The position numbers and the translations under genes were made by a program. Source: JAFTYO01 sp045613125 (lineage in GTDB: Bacteria > Pseudomonadota > Alphaproteobacteria > RF32 > CAG-239). From it: 64,000 nucleotides of DNA. The DNA is taken from assembly GCA_045613125.1 (NCBI GenBank), contig JAZLAM010000016.1, forward strand, positions 5,947 to 69,946. Direction: 5' to 3'. Below are positions 1-8,107 of this stretch, in pieces (position 1 is the first letter of the stretch; each line of letters begins with the position of its first letter). The notes under the pieces were generated by a model that saw only the letters and a list, made by a program, of their open reading frames with translations, ran no database searches and was not told where the DNA came from.

Positions 1-607
1 CTCCATCTTTATAAGAAATGCTTAAATCATATACGGATAGACCTTTTTTCTCACAAAACTCTATTATAGCTTTTAATCGAGCTTCGTTTAAATCTTCAAT
101 AGTTTTATCAGGCAAATTAATATGAGCTTTTAATTGTTCATCATTTTCACCCGGTTTATCATATGGAGTAACCACTATACCAAATTTACCAGCATCAGGT
201 AAATCACAAACAAGTTCAAGTTGCTTACCTTTAGGCATTACATCCTGCGCTTCTGTAACGATTTCATCTGTATGTGCCAAAACCTCATTTAACTCAAACT
301 GAACACCTGTATTATCCGCACCTTCACGAGAAATCATAGCGTACAAAACCGGAAATTCTTTCGGATAATCATTTAATAAGGAAATACTTTCATTTAATTT
401 ATGATCTAACTCAAGGCAAAACTTATATTCAGCTTCCATAAATCTCTTTGTTTCATCATCAGAAACATCTTCAGCCATTTGGCGAAGATGGTTGATTTTT
501 TTGCGATTTTGCTCTATATCAGCATTAATCTCGGCTAAAACTTTATCATAGCTGTATTCTCTAAAGCTATGATTTACTGTTCCTGTTTCCAAAAAATTCT
601 TAGCCAT
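1..607 (-). CDS. Unidentified protein, 3' part cut by window edge
   Basis: The minus-strand frame is open from an ATG at 605-607 to the window edge, giving the first 202 residues. The protein starts MAKNFLETGTVNHSF and is acidic and soluble-looking, with no signal peptide or membrane segment. Residues about 20-60 are rich in Glu, Lys and Gln with heptad-like spacing (short helical or coiled-coil stretch), followed by mixed alpha/beta sequence around FPVLYAMISREGAD and FGIVVTPYDKPGEND. I do not recognise the family. The spacer to rsmD contains no obvious terminator, and the gene reads in the same direction as rsmD. The coding call rests on a long stop-free frame with normal amino-acid composition; function is unknown. 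Confidence 0.7.
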   Translation of the reverse strand, partial: MAKNFLETGTVNHSFREYSYDKVLAEINADIEQNRKKINHLRQMAEDVSDDETKRFMEAEYKFCLELDHKLNESISLLNDYPKEFPVLYAMISREGADNTGVQFELNEVLAHTDEIVTEAQDVMPKGKQLELVCDLPDAGKFGIVVTPYDKPGENDEQLKAHINLPDKTIEDLNEARLKAIIEFCEKKGLSVYDLSISYKDG

Positions 608-691
608 TGTACACTCCATGCTTGAATTAAAATTTTGTTAAAATGTAGCACACTTTATTTAAAATATCAACATCTTATTGCCAAAATGACA

Positions 692-1234
692 TTATTTTTT
701 AAAATAAAAGAATCTGATTTTTGCAATTGCATAAATTCTCTCGTCGCAAAAAACAAAATTACTAGGAAAATCAATATCTTCATCTTTTGATGTTTCTATT
801 AAACATAATCCGTCATCAGCAATTAAATCATTTTTTATCAAACTATTTATAGCTTTTTCTGTCAACCCTTTATTATACGGAGCATCCATGAACACCAAAT
901 TATACTTATCGGAAAGTATAGGCAAACAAGAAGCATCTGCTTTTACAACATTTATTTTAGACTTTTCGGCCTCAAACAGTGTAGCATTTTTTAGAACCGG
1001 TTTCACGTCTTTATCTACAAATGTTACTTTTAATGCACCTCTTGACAATGCCTCAAAACCAAAAGCTCCCGTGCCGGCAAAAATATCTAACACTTTGGTT
1101 TGAGAAAAATCTATCCCTTTAGAATATAATATACTGAACAAAGCTTCTCTTGTTCGTTCCAATGTAGGGCGAACATCTATACCTTTGGGAACAAACAGTT
1201 GTTTTGCTCTATATTTTCCGGCCACAATTCTCAT
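692..1234 (-). CDS. rsmD: 16S rRNA (guanine(966)-N(2))-methyltransferase RsmD
   Basis: A 180-residue SAM-dependent methyltransferase expected to methylate G966 of 16S rRNA during 30S assembly. It opens with the RsmD signature MRIVAGKYRAKQL, has the SAM-binding glycine loop DIFAGTGAFG at residues 50-59, and the N6/N2-methyltransferase catalytic motif appears as DAPY (117-120) in place of the usual DPPY/F. Length is normal for the family. The start overlaps the stop of the upstream pseudouridine synthase gene by 4 nt, so the two rRNA-modification genes are probably translationally coupled. The assignment is firm from motif order and length. Confidence 0.92.
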   Translation of the reverse strand: MRIVAGKYRAKQLFVPKGIDVRPTLERTREALFSILYSKGIDFSQTKVLDIFAGTGAFGFEALSRGALKVTFVDKDVKPVLKNATLFEAEKSKINVVKADASCLPILSDKYNLVFMDAPYNKGLTEKAINSLIKNDLIADDGLCLIETSKDEDIDFPSNFVFCDERIYAIAKIRFFYFKK

Positions 1235-1953
1235 ATTTTAAATCTTGATCCTAACTGTTCCTGTAACACTTTTTGTGCCACTTCTTTAACCTCACCTTTT
1301 TTAAGAGAACCGAGTTGAAACGGACCGTAAGAAACTCTGATAAGTCTGGCAACATCTAAGCCTATGTGTTTCATTAATTTTCTTACTTCTCTGTTTTTTC
1401 CTTCATTTAAGGTTACCGTAAGCCAAGCGTTTGTACCATTTTGGTTGTCTACTACGGCATTTACTTTACCATATTCTATTCCGTCTATGCAAACACCTTC
1501 CTTTAAGGATTCTAACTTTTTCAAATCTATTCTTCCGTGAACTCTAACTCTGTATCTTCTGCTCCAAGCATTTTTAGGAAGCTCAAGTTCTCTTGACAAC
1601 TCCCCATTATTAGTTAAAAGCAACAATCCTTCTGAGTTTAAATCTAAACGCCCCACACTGACAACTCTTGGCATATATGGAGGTAAATTACTAAATACGG
1701 TTTCTCTGTTTTGTTCATCTTTGTGTGATGTAATCAGACCGACCGGTTTATAATATAACCATAAACGAGTTTTATCAATTTGTGGTAGTTTTTCACCGTC
1801 AAACAAAATTTTTTCCGTTCCTTCAACATTAAACGCCGGAGTTGTAACAATTTCTCCGTTAACTGTAACTCTTTGTTGTTTAATAAATTCTTCTGCTTCT
1901 CTTCTGGAACAAACTCCGGAACGCGCCATAAATTTTGCTAGTCTTTCAGCCAT
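1231..1953 (-). CDS. RsuA/RluB-family rRNA pseudouridine synthase
   Basis: A 240-residue rRNA pseudouridine synthase. An N-terminal S4 RNA-binding domain (residues 1-50; RSGVCSRREAEEFI) precedes the synthase domain, whose catalytic aspartate is D104 in GRLDLNSEGLLLLTN. The C-terminal ELPKNAWSRRYRVRV and GKNREVRKLM segments fit the RsuA/RluB/RluE/RluF family. RluB (U2605 of 23S rRNA) is the usual annotation for this length in Alphaproteobacteria, but the exact target cannot be read from sequence. It is the first gene of a two-gene operon with rsmD and is divergent from tadA across about 70 nt that must hold both promoters. Confidence 0.88.
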   Translation of the reverse strand: MAERLAKFMARSGVCSRREAEEFIKQQRVTVNGEIVTTPAFNVEGTEKILFDGEKLPQIDKTRLWLYYKPVGLITSHKDEQNRETVFSNLPPYMPRVVSVGRLDLNSEGLLLLTNNGELSRELELPKNAWSRRYRVRVHGRIDLKKLESLKEGVCIDGIEYGKVNAVVDNQNGTNAWLTVTLNEGKNREVRKLMKHIGLDVARLIRVSYGPFQLGSLKKGEVKEVAQKVLQEQLGSRFKI

Positions 1954-2022
1954 TTTTTTATTTCCTTTTTTTATAATTTGCTATAATATACCTTAAGTTT
2001 TACAAAATTTCAAAGGATATTT

Positions 2023-2475
2023 ATGACAGATACCGATTATATGAAAATTGCTTTAAGAGAAGCGCAAAAAGCTTTTGAAATTGATGAAGTTCCGATAGGA
2101 GCCGTAATTGTCGATCCTACAACTCAAAAAATTATAGCAAAAGCACATAACAAAACAGAATTCGGACAAGATATAACAGCTCATGCCGAAATTTTGGCTT
2201 TACGCAAAGCTTGTCGCAAACTAAAAGCAAAACGCTTGTGGAATTTAGATTTATATGTAACTTTAGAACCTTGTACCATGTGTGCGGCAGCCATTTCTTT
2301 TGCCCGTATTAAAAGGGTTATTTATAGTGCTTGCGATGAAAAAGGTGGAGCAATTGATAATGGTGTTAAATTTTTCCAAAGCAAAACTTGTCATCATAAA
2401 CCAGAAGTTATATCAGGTATATTAAAAGACGAATCATCTCAATTGTTAAAAGACTTTTTTAAAAATAAACGTTAA
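2023..2475 (+). CDS. tadA: tRNA-specific adenosine deaminase TadA
   Basis: A 150-residue zinc deaminase that converts A34 to inosine in tRNA-Arg(ACG). The zinc ligand and catalytic glutamate are in the HAE motif (H54, E56), and the remaining zinc ligands are C84 and C87 in EPCTMC. The N-terminal segment with VPIGAVIVD is typical. AAAGGA sits just before the ATG. The gene is divergent from the pseudouridine synthase operon and ends at a strong hairpin terminator. A general cytidine/guanine deaminase is the alternative, but the PCTMCAAAI context favours TadA. Confidence 0.93.
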   Translation: MTDTDYMKIALREAQKAFEIDEVPIGAVIVDPTTQKIIAKAHNKTEFGQDITAHAEILALRKACRKLKAKRLWNLDLYVTLEPCTMCAAAISFARIKRVIYSACDEKGGAIDNGVKFFQSKTCHHKPEVISGILKDESSQLLKDFFKNKR

Positions 2476-2508
2476 AAAAACCGCTCTTTTTTAGAGCGGT
2501 TTTTTTTC
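2474..2508. terminator. Bidirectional hairpin terminator between tadA and valS
   Basis: A perfect stem CCGCTCT/AGAGCGG is flanked by A7 on the left and T8 on the right, so it can terminate both tadA (plus) and valS (minus), which converge here. Confidence 0.9.
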
Positions 2509-2524
2509 TGCAAAATCTCTAAAA

Positions 2525-5119
2525 TTATGCAACACTTTCCAAATCCAGAACAATTTCTCCGACGGAAAGTTCTTTTGCGTCTTTGAATTCTATAGCATTA
2601 TTGTTCAAATTTCCGACATTTACAACATCTTCCAAACCTTGTTTCAAGATTTCTTGCTCCGAAGCAGATGCAAAAATTTCAACTTTTGAAACGGCTGTTC
2701 TTTGTGAAGTGTTAGATGTAGTTTTGGCTTTTCTTATTTCTGATGTAATAACAGAAACCAAATCATACAACATACCATTGTTAGCATCATCAAGAGTTAA
2801 ATCTTTTACTGTCGGCCAGTTTGTTCCGTGTAAAGATTTTGAGCTATCGCCCCACGGTCTGCACTGATAAACTTCTTCTGTAATAAACGGACAGAAAGGA
2901 GCAAACATTTTTAAGAAAATATCAATTGTTTTCATTAAAGATGCAACAGCTGAAGTATCTGTTTCGGAATATGCTCTTTTCTTTACTATCTCCAGATAAT
3001 AATCGCAAAAATCCCAAAATCTTTTTTCTATCACTTCCAATGCTGCAGCATAATCATACGTATTCAAGCTATTTGTTGCTTGTTTTACCATATTCATAAT
3101 TTTATTAAGCCATGCTAAATCCATCGGATTCGTAATATGACTTTCATAATCTACCATACCTTTAAGTTTGCTGTTTTCAACCATTGTAAACACAAACTTA
3201 CTAGCATTGAAAATTTTGTTTACAAGCTTTTTACCTTGCGCCATTATTTGTTCTTCAAACGCCGTATCAACGCCTAAACGAGCACGAGCAGCCCAATATC
3301 GAACGGAATCTGCACCATAATTATCAATCAAGTGTTGAGGAGTAACAACATTTCCCTTAGATTTTGACATTTTTTTACGATCCGGATCCAAAATAAATCC
3401 GCTAATTAAAATTTCTTTCCACGGAATAGTGTTACTATGCATCAAAGCTTTAGCAATTGTATAAAAGGCCCAAGTTCTGATGATATCATGAGCTTGCGGA
3501 CGAATATCAAAAGGTATATCTAAAGCTTTGTTTTTAACAACATCAAGTGCAATCTGCGGTGTTAAGGCAGAAGTTGCCCAAGTGTCCATAACATCTTTAT
3601 CTCCTATAAAGCCGTTTGGTTTTCCTCTCATATCTTCGGTATAACCTTGTGGAATGTCCGTCATCGGATCAACTGGCAATTGTGAACGATTGGCCACAAT
3701 CGGAGAATTAAAATCTATATTACCGTTAGCATCTATCTTATACCAAATCGGAAAAGGAACTCCGAAGAAACGTTGACGAGAAATACACCAATCTTGATTT
3801 AATCCTTTAACCCATTCTTCATAACGATACTGCATATGTTGAGGTTTCCATTTTATCTTTCTTCCAGCCTCAATCATTTGATCTTTTTTATCAAGAAGTT
3901 TCACAAACCATTGTCTTGATGTAACAAACTCAATCGGCTGATTACCTTTTTCATAAAACTTAACCATATGTGTCAAAGGACGAGGTTCACAATTAAGGCA
4001 ACCGTTTTCTCTTAAAAATTCAACAATTTTTTCACGAGCTTGTTTTGTATGCAAACCTTTTATTTGAGCATAAAATTCGTTTGCCTTTTCCGGATTATTG
4101 GAAACAAATGCACCTTTACCAAATTCGACATCAAGCAAACATCCGTTCTGACCGATAATTTGTTTTACCGGCAAGCCTGATTGTTTCCACCAAGCAACGT
4201 CTGCTGCATCACCAAAGGTACAAACCATCATAATTCCGGTTCCTTTATCTTTTTCGGCATGTTCCGAAGGCACAATTTCAACCGGTGTTTCAAACAACGG
4301 CACAATGGCTTTTTTACCGAAATATTTTTGATAACGTTCATCATCAGGATGTGCCACAATTGCAATACATGCAGGTAAAAATTCCGGTCTTGTGGTAGCA
4401 ATTATGATAGGTTCTTCTTCGCCTTCAACCCTAAATTTAATGTCATGGAAAAATCCGGCAACTTCTTTATCTTCAATTTCAGCCTGTGCAACGGCAGATT
4501 GGAATGTCACATCCCACATCGTAGGAGATTCTACCGAAACAACATAACCCTTTTCATACAAATCAATAAACGATTCTTGCGCAACACGAATAGATTTTGG
4601 ACTAATTGTAGAATATTTCACATTCCAATCATAAGAGTGACCGATATTTTTAAACACATTTTCAAAAACCAATTCATCGGCTGCCGTTAAAGTTTCGCAA
4701 GCTTCAATAAAGTTTTTTCTGGATACTTCTTTACGTGGTGATTTATCATTTTCAACATGCTCCGGCTTAAAGTTTTCATCATATGCAACTTCCGGACTGC
4801 ATGACAAATTATAATAGTTTTGGACACGACGTTCCGTAGGTAAACCGTTATCATCCCAACCGATAGGATATAAAACCGTTTTACCGTTCATACGTTGATA
4901 TCTTGCAACAACATCTGTTTGCGTATAACTGAAAATATGACCTATATGCAACGAGCCTGAAACTGTCGGAGGCGGTGTATCGACAACAAAAGTTTCCTCT
5001 CTTGATTTGGTGTTATCATAGCGATAAACACCGCTTTCTTCCCAATATTTTTTACAATTATTTTCAATTTCGGACATATTCATCCGATTGTCTAAGGTTT
5101 TATTTTCTTTATACGACAT
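2525..5119 (-). CDS. valS: Valyl-tRNA synthetase, GWDDNGLPTE (archaeal/Rickettsia-like) subtype
   Basis: An 864-residue class I synthetase charging tRNA-Val. The HIGH box is SGSLHIGH near residue 55 and the KMSKS loop is KKMSKSKGN. The stretch after HIGH reads YPIGWDDNGLPTERRVQNYY, not the GTDHAGIAT type of E. coli ValRS, so it belongs to the ValRS subtype seen in archaea, Rickettsia and some other bacteria. The editing CP1 domain is present (IIATTRPEFLPACIAIVAHP), followed by the anticodon-binding domain. The long C-terminal coiled coil of E. coli-type ValRS is absent. GGAGAG lies 6 nt before the chosen ATG. The gene stands alone between the tadA terminator and a divergent MazG-like gene. 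Confidence 0.93.
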   Translation of the reverse strand: MSYKENKTLDNRMNMSEIENNCKKYWEESGVYRYDNTKSREETFVVDTPPPTVSGSLHIGHIFSYTQTDVVARYQRMNGKTVLYPIGWDDNGLPTERRVQNYYNLSCSPEVAYDENFKPEHVENDKSPRKEVSRKNFIEACETLTAADELVFENVFKNIGHSYDWNVKYSTISPKSIRVAQESFIDLYEKGYVVSVESPTMWDVTFQSAVAQAEIEDKEVAGFFHDIKFRVEGEEEPIIIATTRPEFLPACIAIVAHPDDERYQKYFGKKAIVPLFETPVEIVPSEHAEKDKGTGIMMVCTFGDAADVAWWKQSGLPVKQIIGQNGCLLDVEFGKGAFVSNNPEKANEFYAQIKGLHTKQAREKIVEFLRENGCLNCEPRPLTHMVKFYEKGNQPIEFVTSRQWFVKLLDKKDQMIEAGRKIKWKPQHMQYRYEEWVKGLNQDWCISRQRFFGVPFPIWYKIDANGNIDFNSPIVANRSQLPVDPMTDIPQGYTEDMRGKPNGFIGDKDVMDTWATSALTPQIALDVVKNKALDIPFDIRPQAHDIIRTWAFYTIAKALMHSNTIPWKEILISGFILDPDRKKMSKSKGNVVTPQHLIDNYGADSVRYWAARARLGVDTAFEEQIMAQGKKLVNKIFNASKFVFTMVENSKLKGMVDYESHITNPMDLAWLNKIMNMVKQATNSLNTYDYAAALEVIEKRFWDFCDYYLEIVKKRAYSETDTSAVASLMKTIDIFLKMFAPFCPFITEEVYQCRPWGDSSKSLHGTNWPTVKDLTLDDANNGMLYDLVSVITSEIRKAKTTSNTSQRTAVSKVEIFASASEQEILKQGLEDVVNVGNLNNNAIEFKDAKELSVGEIVLDLESVA

Positions 5120-5273
5120 TTATACTCTCCAAATTTATTCTTGCACCAAATTATTGCTAAATGCTCTTGCTGTCAAGTTTTTATTTTCTATAAATAATCT
5201 GCTAAAAAATGTTGTAATAAATGTATTTACCTAATATACTTTCATCGTATCCAAATTATAAGGAAAGAATAAT

Positions 5274-5573
5274 ATGAACAAAGATCAAGAAAACCAATTA
5301 TACCAAGATGCCATTGATTTCTTTGGTGATCTTTCACAAAAAGTCATGGTCATTGAAGAAATGTCAGAATTAACCAAAGAATTATGCAAAGAACTAAGAA
5401 ATAGAGGTAATGTTGACCATATTGCCGAAGAGTTGGCCGATGTTGAAATCACTTTAGCTCAAATAAAATTAATCTACGGCATAGATGAACTGGTACAACA
5501 GCATAAAGAATTTAAACTAAATCGTTTTGCAAACATAATGAAAGACTTAAAAGAAAAACAACAAGAAAGTTAG
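5274..5573 (+). CDS. MazG-like nucleotide pyrophosphohydrolase
   Basis: A 99-residue all-alpha protein. Its core is the EExxE...ExxD pattern of the MazG/HisE/dimeric dUTPase superfamily: VIEEMSELTKEL (about residues 27-38) then IAEELADVEITLAQI (about 50-64). This acidic set binds Mg2+ for hydrolysis of NTPs to NMP and PPi. The size fits single-domain MazG-like housecleaning enzymes; the true substrate cannot be told. AAGGAAAG precedes the ATG at good spacing. No operon partner is evident; the next gene begins about 190 nt on. Confidence 0.75.
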   Translation: MNKDQENQLYQDAIDFFGDLSQKVMVIEEMSELTKELCKELRNRGNVDHIAEELADVEITLAQIKLIYGIDELVQQHKEFKLNRFANIMKDLKEKQQES

Positions 5574-5765
5574 AAATAAATTACACTCTCAAAACCCTCA
5601 TTATTTAATAAAATGATAAGCATTTTATTTTACCTATATAATATCTAATATCATTATTTTTCCTTGTATAAACAAATATATAAAAGAGTATATATTTCTT
5701 ATAAAAAGAACAAAACAAGAACTTTTTACTTGACAAGCAAATATATTGTAACAATAATAAATTCT

Positions 5766-6308
5766 ATGAAAAAAAATTTATTTGTTGTCATATTTATAAC
5801 GCTTGTGTGTCTTCCTTGTTTAGCAAAGGTGGATATCAAATTTACACCTTCAAACGACTGTGAAGATTCTATCATTCATTATATTAACGATTCTAAAAAT
5901 ACCATTGATATAGCTGTTTATTCAATAAACAATGATAGAATTGTCACAGCTCTGAAACAAGCACACAACAGAGGTGTGAAGCTAAGGATCTTAACAGATA
6001 AATTGCAAGCATCAGCCAAATCATCAAAAGCAATTGACTTATATAAATATGGAATCAACATAAAAGTTAACAGTAAACATAAAATAGAACATAACAAATT
6101 TGCAATTTATGACACAAAAGTTGCATCTACCGGTTCTTTTAATTGGACGAATTCAGCTACAAATAAAAATAGTGAAAATTGCTTATTTTTAATTCAGGAT
6201 GAAATCTCCGTTGGTAAATATCGTGAACGTTTTGAAAAATTATGGGCCCTTAATTCACAGCAAAAATCAGATAATTGGTTTAGCTTAAGAAATAAACAAT
6301 CAAAATAA
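5766..6308 (+). CDS. Secreted PLD-superfamily (Nuc-type) endonuclease
   Basis: The frame is open from 5664, but ATG 5766 gives a clean signal peptide (MKKNLFVVIFITLVCLPCLA) and is my choice, for 180 residues. It carries a single HKD motif, H109-N-K111-x4-D116, followed by GSFN (G123, S124, N126), the arrangement of dimeric Nuc-like phospholipase D-superfamily endonucleases, where two subunits make one active site. The likely role is a periplasmic or exported nonspecific nuclease; a phospholipase role cannot be excluded. The gene sits between a MazG-like gene and a 0.6-kb repeat-rich spacer. Confidence 0.82.
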   Translation: MKKNLFVVIFITLVCLPCLAKVDIKFTPSNDCEDSIIHYINDSKNTIDIAVYSINNDRIVTALKQAHNRGVKLRILTDKLQASAKSSKAIDLYKYGINIKVNSKHKIEHNKFAIYDTKVASTGSFNWTNSATNKNSENCLFLIQDEISVGKYRERFEKLWALNSQQKSDNWFSLRNKQSK

Positions 6309-6342
6309 TCACCCCCTTTTTTGCTTGCAATCCCTATAACCT

Positions 6343-6476
6343 GTCATCCCTATTTTTGCTTGCAAAAAATTCAAGGGATCTTCAAATTAGTTTAAAAACA
6401 TCTATCATCGCGTATGTTGTTGGTTAGTGTAATTTAATCGGAAGATACCTTGACCTCACTCAATCGGAGGTATGAC
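6343..6476. repeat. Palindromic repeat copy I
   Basis: Left module GTCATCCC - variable hairpin (TTTTTGC/GCAAAAA) - TCAAGGGATCTTC, then AAATTAGTTT, an insertion of about 40 nt, then right module CGGAAGATACCTTGACC - short loop - GGAGGTATGAC. The right module is the reverse complement of the left apart from co-varying bases (ATCCC/GGGAT in the left, ATACC/GGTAT in the right). The family recurs at 6518, 38707 and 42976. Confidence 0.75.
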
Positions 6477-6517
6477 GGTATTATATTTTTTGTTTCAGAG
6501 GCATGACAGTCTACAAA

Positions 6518-6611
6518 GTCATCGCTCGATTGCGATAAGCAATCGTTCAGCGATCTTCAAATTAGTTAATCGGAAGGTCCCTTGACGTTTCTTGGTAGAA
6601 ACGAGGAATAC
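6518..6611. repeat. Palindromic repeat copy II
   Basis: Left module GTCATCGCT - hairpin CGATTGC gataa GCAATCG - TTCAGCGATCTTC, centre AAATTAGTTAAT, right module CGGAAGGTCCCTTGAC - hairpin GTTTC/GAAAC - GAGGAATAC. The left arms co-vary as ATCGCT/AGCGAT. The outermost right arm is diverged. Confidence 0.75.
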
Positions 6612-6679
6612 TTTTATTATATTTTTTAATAAACAAGAATCGCTACAATCTCTTTATTTACAACGCTTTCAGCGATTTT

Positions 6680-6726
6680 AAACTGCTCGATTTAAACGTA
6701 CGTTTAAATCAAGCAGTTTTTTTGAT
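6680..6726 (+). terminator. Long hairpin with T-tract, 20-bp arms
   Basis: AAACTGCTCGATTTAAACGT and its complement ACGTTTAAATCAAGCAGTTT pair with one mismatch and are followed by T7. It resembles an intrinsic terminator, but the symmetric TTTAAACGTACGTTTAAA apex is unusual and is partly repeated at 6824-6838. Confidence 0.6.
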
Positions 6727-6913
6727 GTTTTTTATGTTTTTTGATTTCGCCTAACTCCTTGAAAAACAATAAAATGCAAATTTTAAATTTCGCAAATTTC
6801 TCCTTTTTGCACTGCGTTAAAAAAACGTACGTTTAAATTACACTACTAATGTGCTTTAAAAAGCTTGAAACTCAAGCCAAAGCGTTTGGTGAAAAAGCTC
6901 ACTTTTTTAGCAC

Positions 6914-6927
6914 ATGTAACGTTACAT
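6914..6927. promoter_or_regulatory. 14-bp perfect palindrome before secreted protein gene
   Basis: ATGTAACGTTACAT lies 17 nt upstream of the next start codon, immediately before its AGGAGA ribosome site. Its position suits an operator or an RNA hairpin next to the ribosome site; no regulator is identified. Confidence 0.4.
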
Positions 6928-6943
6928 ATTAGGAGACTAAATT

Positions 6944-7549
6944 ATGAAAAAATATATTTTATTAACTACAACGGCTATGCTTTTATCTGCTGTTGCTATG
7001 AAGACAAATGCCGAACCATCAAACAGCACCACACTTAATATAACAGCATCATTTTTTAAACCGATGGAACTAATCAGAGAACAAAATCTCGGTTTTGGTA
7101 TAATTTTAGCTGATGAAGGTGGTAAAACCGTAATAGTTAAAACTAATGGCGCTTTAGACTCACAATCTACTGCCACAATGATGTCCACAGCATCATATAC
7201 ACAGTATAGTAATGGTGGTCCAAATTTTGGTTATTTTAGCGAAGGATTAATCAGGGCTAAAGGACTTATCAACAATAATAATGAAGAGGGTATTGAAAAT
7301 CTATTTACAATAAATTTAAGTACGCCCTCTATAAAATTAGTAGGTGGCGATAACGGCACAACAGAATGTGGAACTGTAGATGAATTTACTACTCGTATCA
7401 CCAAAGAAGGGGATGATGTTTTATTTCATGTAGGAGGAACTCTAACCACTGCAAAATTAACAGAATTTACAGATATCATGATACATTGTCAAGGTAGTGT
7501 AACAGCTACAATTATTATAAATGAAGAATTACTAAAAAGTATAGACTAG
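6944..7549 (+). CDS. Secreted DUF4402-like protein
   Basis: A 201-residue exported protein of unknown function. The signal peptide ends at about residue 23 (TNA|EPS). The mature part is predicted all-beta: an early strand pair ITASFFKPMELIREQNLGFG followed by IILADEGGKTVIVKTNG resembles the DUF4402 pattern (beta-sandwich secreted or pilus-associated proteins), and the C-terminal VTATIIINEEL strand is also typical. There is one Cys pair (in TTECGT and IHCQGS) that could form a disulfide. AGGAGA precedes the ATG. The family link is by eye and moderate; export is well supported. Confidence 0.65.
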   Translation: MKKYILLTTTAMLLSAVAMKTNAEPSNSTTLNITASFFKPMELIREQNLGFGIILADEGGKTVIVKTNGALDSQSTATMMSTASYTQYSNGGPNFGYFSEGLIRAKGLINNNNEEGIENLFTINLSTPSIKLVGGDNGTTECGTVDEFTTRITKEGDDVLFHVGGTLTTAKLTEFTDIMIHCQGSVTATIIINEELLKSID

Positions 7550-7561
7550 TTCTTAAAATAT

Positions 7562-7600
7562 AATCCCCCCGGCAATAGAAATGTTGTTGGGGGGGTGATT
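7562..7600 (+). terminator. Strong hairpin after the secreted protein gene
   Basis: AATCCCCCC pairs with GGGGGG(T)GATT around a short loop, 12 nt after the stop codon. The T-tract is poor, so it may act as an RNA-stabilising hairpin as much as a terminator. Confidence 0.5.
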
Positions 7601-7800
7601 TGTTTCCGATGATTAAATAAGCTTCAGACAATGCATTATGAACAATTATATCAAAAATTGTACTTATTTTTATTACAGAGTAATTAAATTATTCTGATTA
7701 TCCCAGAAAAACTGACAGTTATTACAAAATTTAGGAATTGTGAAAAATAAAAAACATAATATCTTTATATTGTAATTAATTAATAACTTTGGAGGCTTAA

Positions 7801-8004
7801 ATGTTACGTGGAACTGTTAAATGGTTTAATAAAACAAAAGGATATGGGTTTATTGCACAAGCAAATGGTGAAAAAGATGTGTTTGTTCATATAACACAAG
7901 TTCAAAAAATTGGATTAAAAACCTTAATGAACGGGCAAGATATAGGTTTTGAAAAATATGATGATCGAGGTAGAGTTGCTGCAGGAAATTTGCTGATTTT
8001 ATAA
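7801..8004 (+). CDS. CspA-family cold-shock protein (copy 1)
   Basis: A 67-residue single cold-shock domain that binds single-stranded RNA/DNA. It has RNP1 KGYGFI and RNP2 VFVHI and the N-terminal GTVKWFN. It differs from the second copy (12066) at many positions but shares the C-terminal YDDRGR[VI]AAGN. The 5' spacer of about 200 nt may carry a cold-responsive leader, but I see no distinctive element. GGAGGC precedes the ATG, and a hairpin terminator follows. Confidence 0.93.
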   Translation: MLRGTVKWFNKTKGYGFIAQANGEKDVFVHITQVQKIGLKTLMNGQDIGFEKYDDRGRVAAGNLLIL

Positions 8005-8021
8005 ATCATAATATATTTAAC

Positions 8022-8056
8022 CTGGGTAAATAATTATTTATTTGCCCATTTTTTGT
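8022..8056 (+). terminator. Terminator of cold-shock gene copy 1
   Basis: TGGGTAAATAA pairs with TTATTTGCCCA, followed by T6. Confidence 0.75.
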
Positions 8057-8061
8057 ACAGT

Positions 8062-8097
8062 AAAAAGCCCTCAAAATATAATTGAGAGCTTTTTCTT
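8062..8097. terminator. Terminator of the LysR gene (minus), bidirectional
   Basis: AAAAAGC(C)CTCAA pairs with TTGAGAGCTTTTT. Read on the minus strand it follows the LysR stop and ends in a T-tract. Confidence 0.75.
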
Positions 8098-8107
8098 GAA
8101 AATGATA

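Larger units (their letters stand above)
6309..6943. other. Repeat-rich spacer with two palindromic repeat copies and hairpins
   Basis: No convincing gene. In order it holds a half-site (TTTTTTGCTTGCAA near 6320), two full copies of the mirror-image palindromic repeat (separate entries), a large terminator-like hairpin at 6680-6726, a second copy of its AACGTACGTTTAAAT core at 6824-6838, and a 14-bp perfect palindrome directly upstream of the next gene. Confidence 0.7.

Noticed and set aside
4181..4378. 65-residue plus-strand frame inside valS
   Set aside because: Shadow of valS on the other strand; no ribosome site and no conserved motif.
6301..6620. CRISPR-like array in the repeat-rich spacer
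   Set aside because: Repeats are few, palindromic as whole units, irregularly spaced and differ in sequence; there are no unique equal-length spacers and no cas genes.
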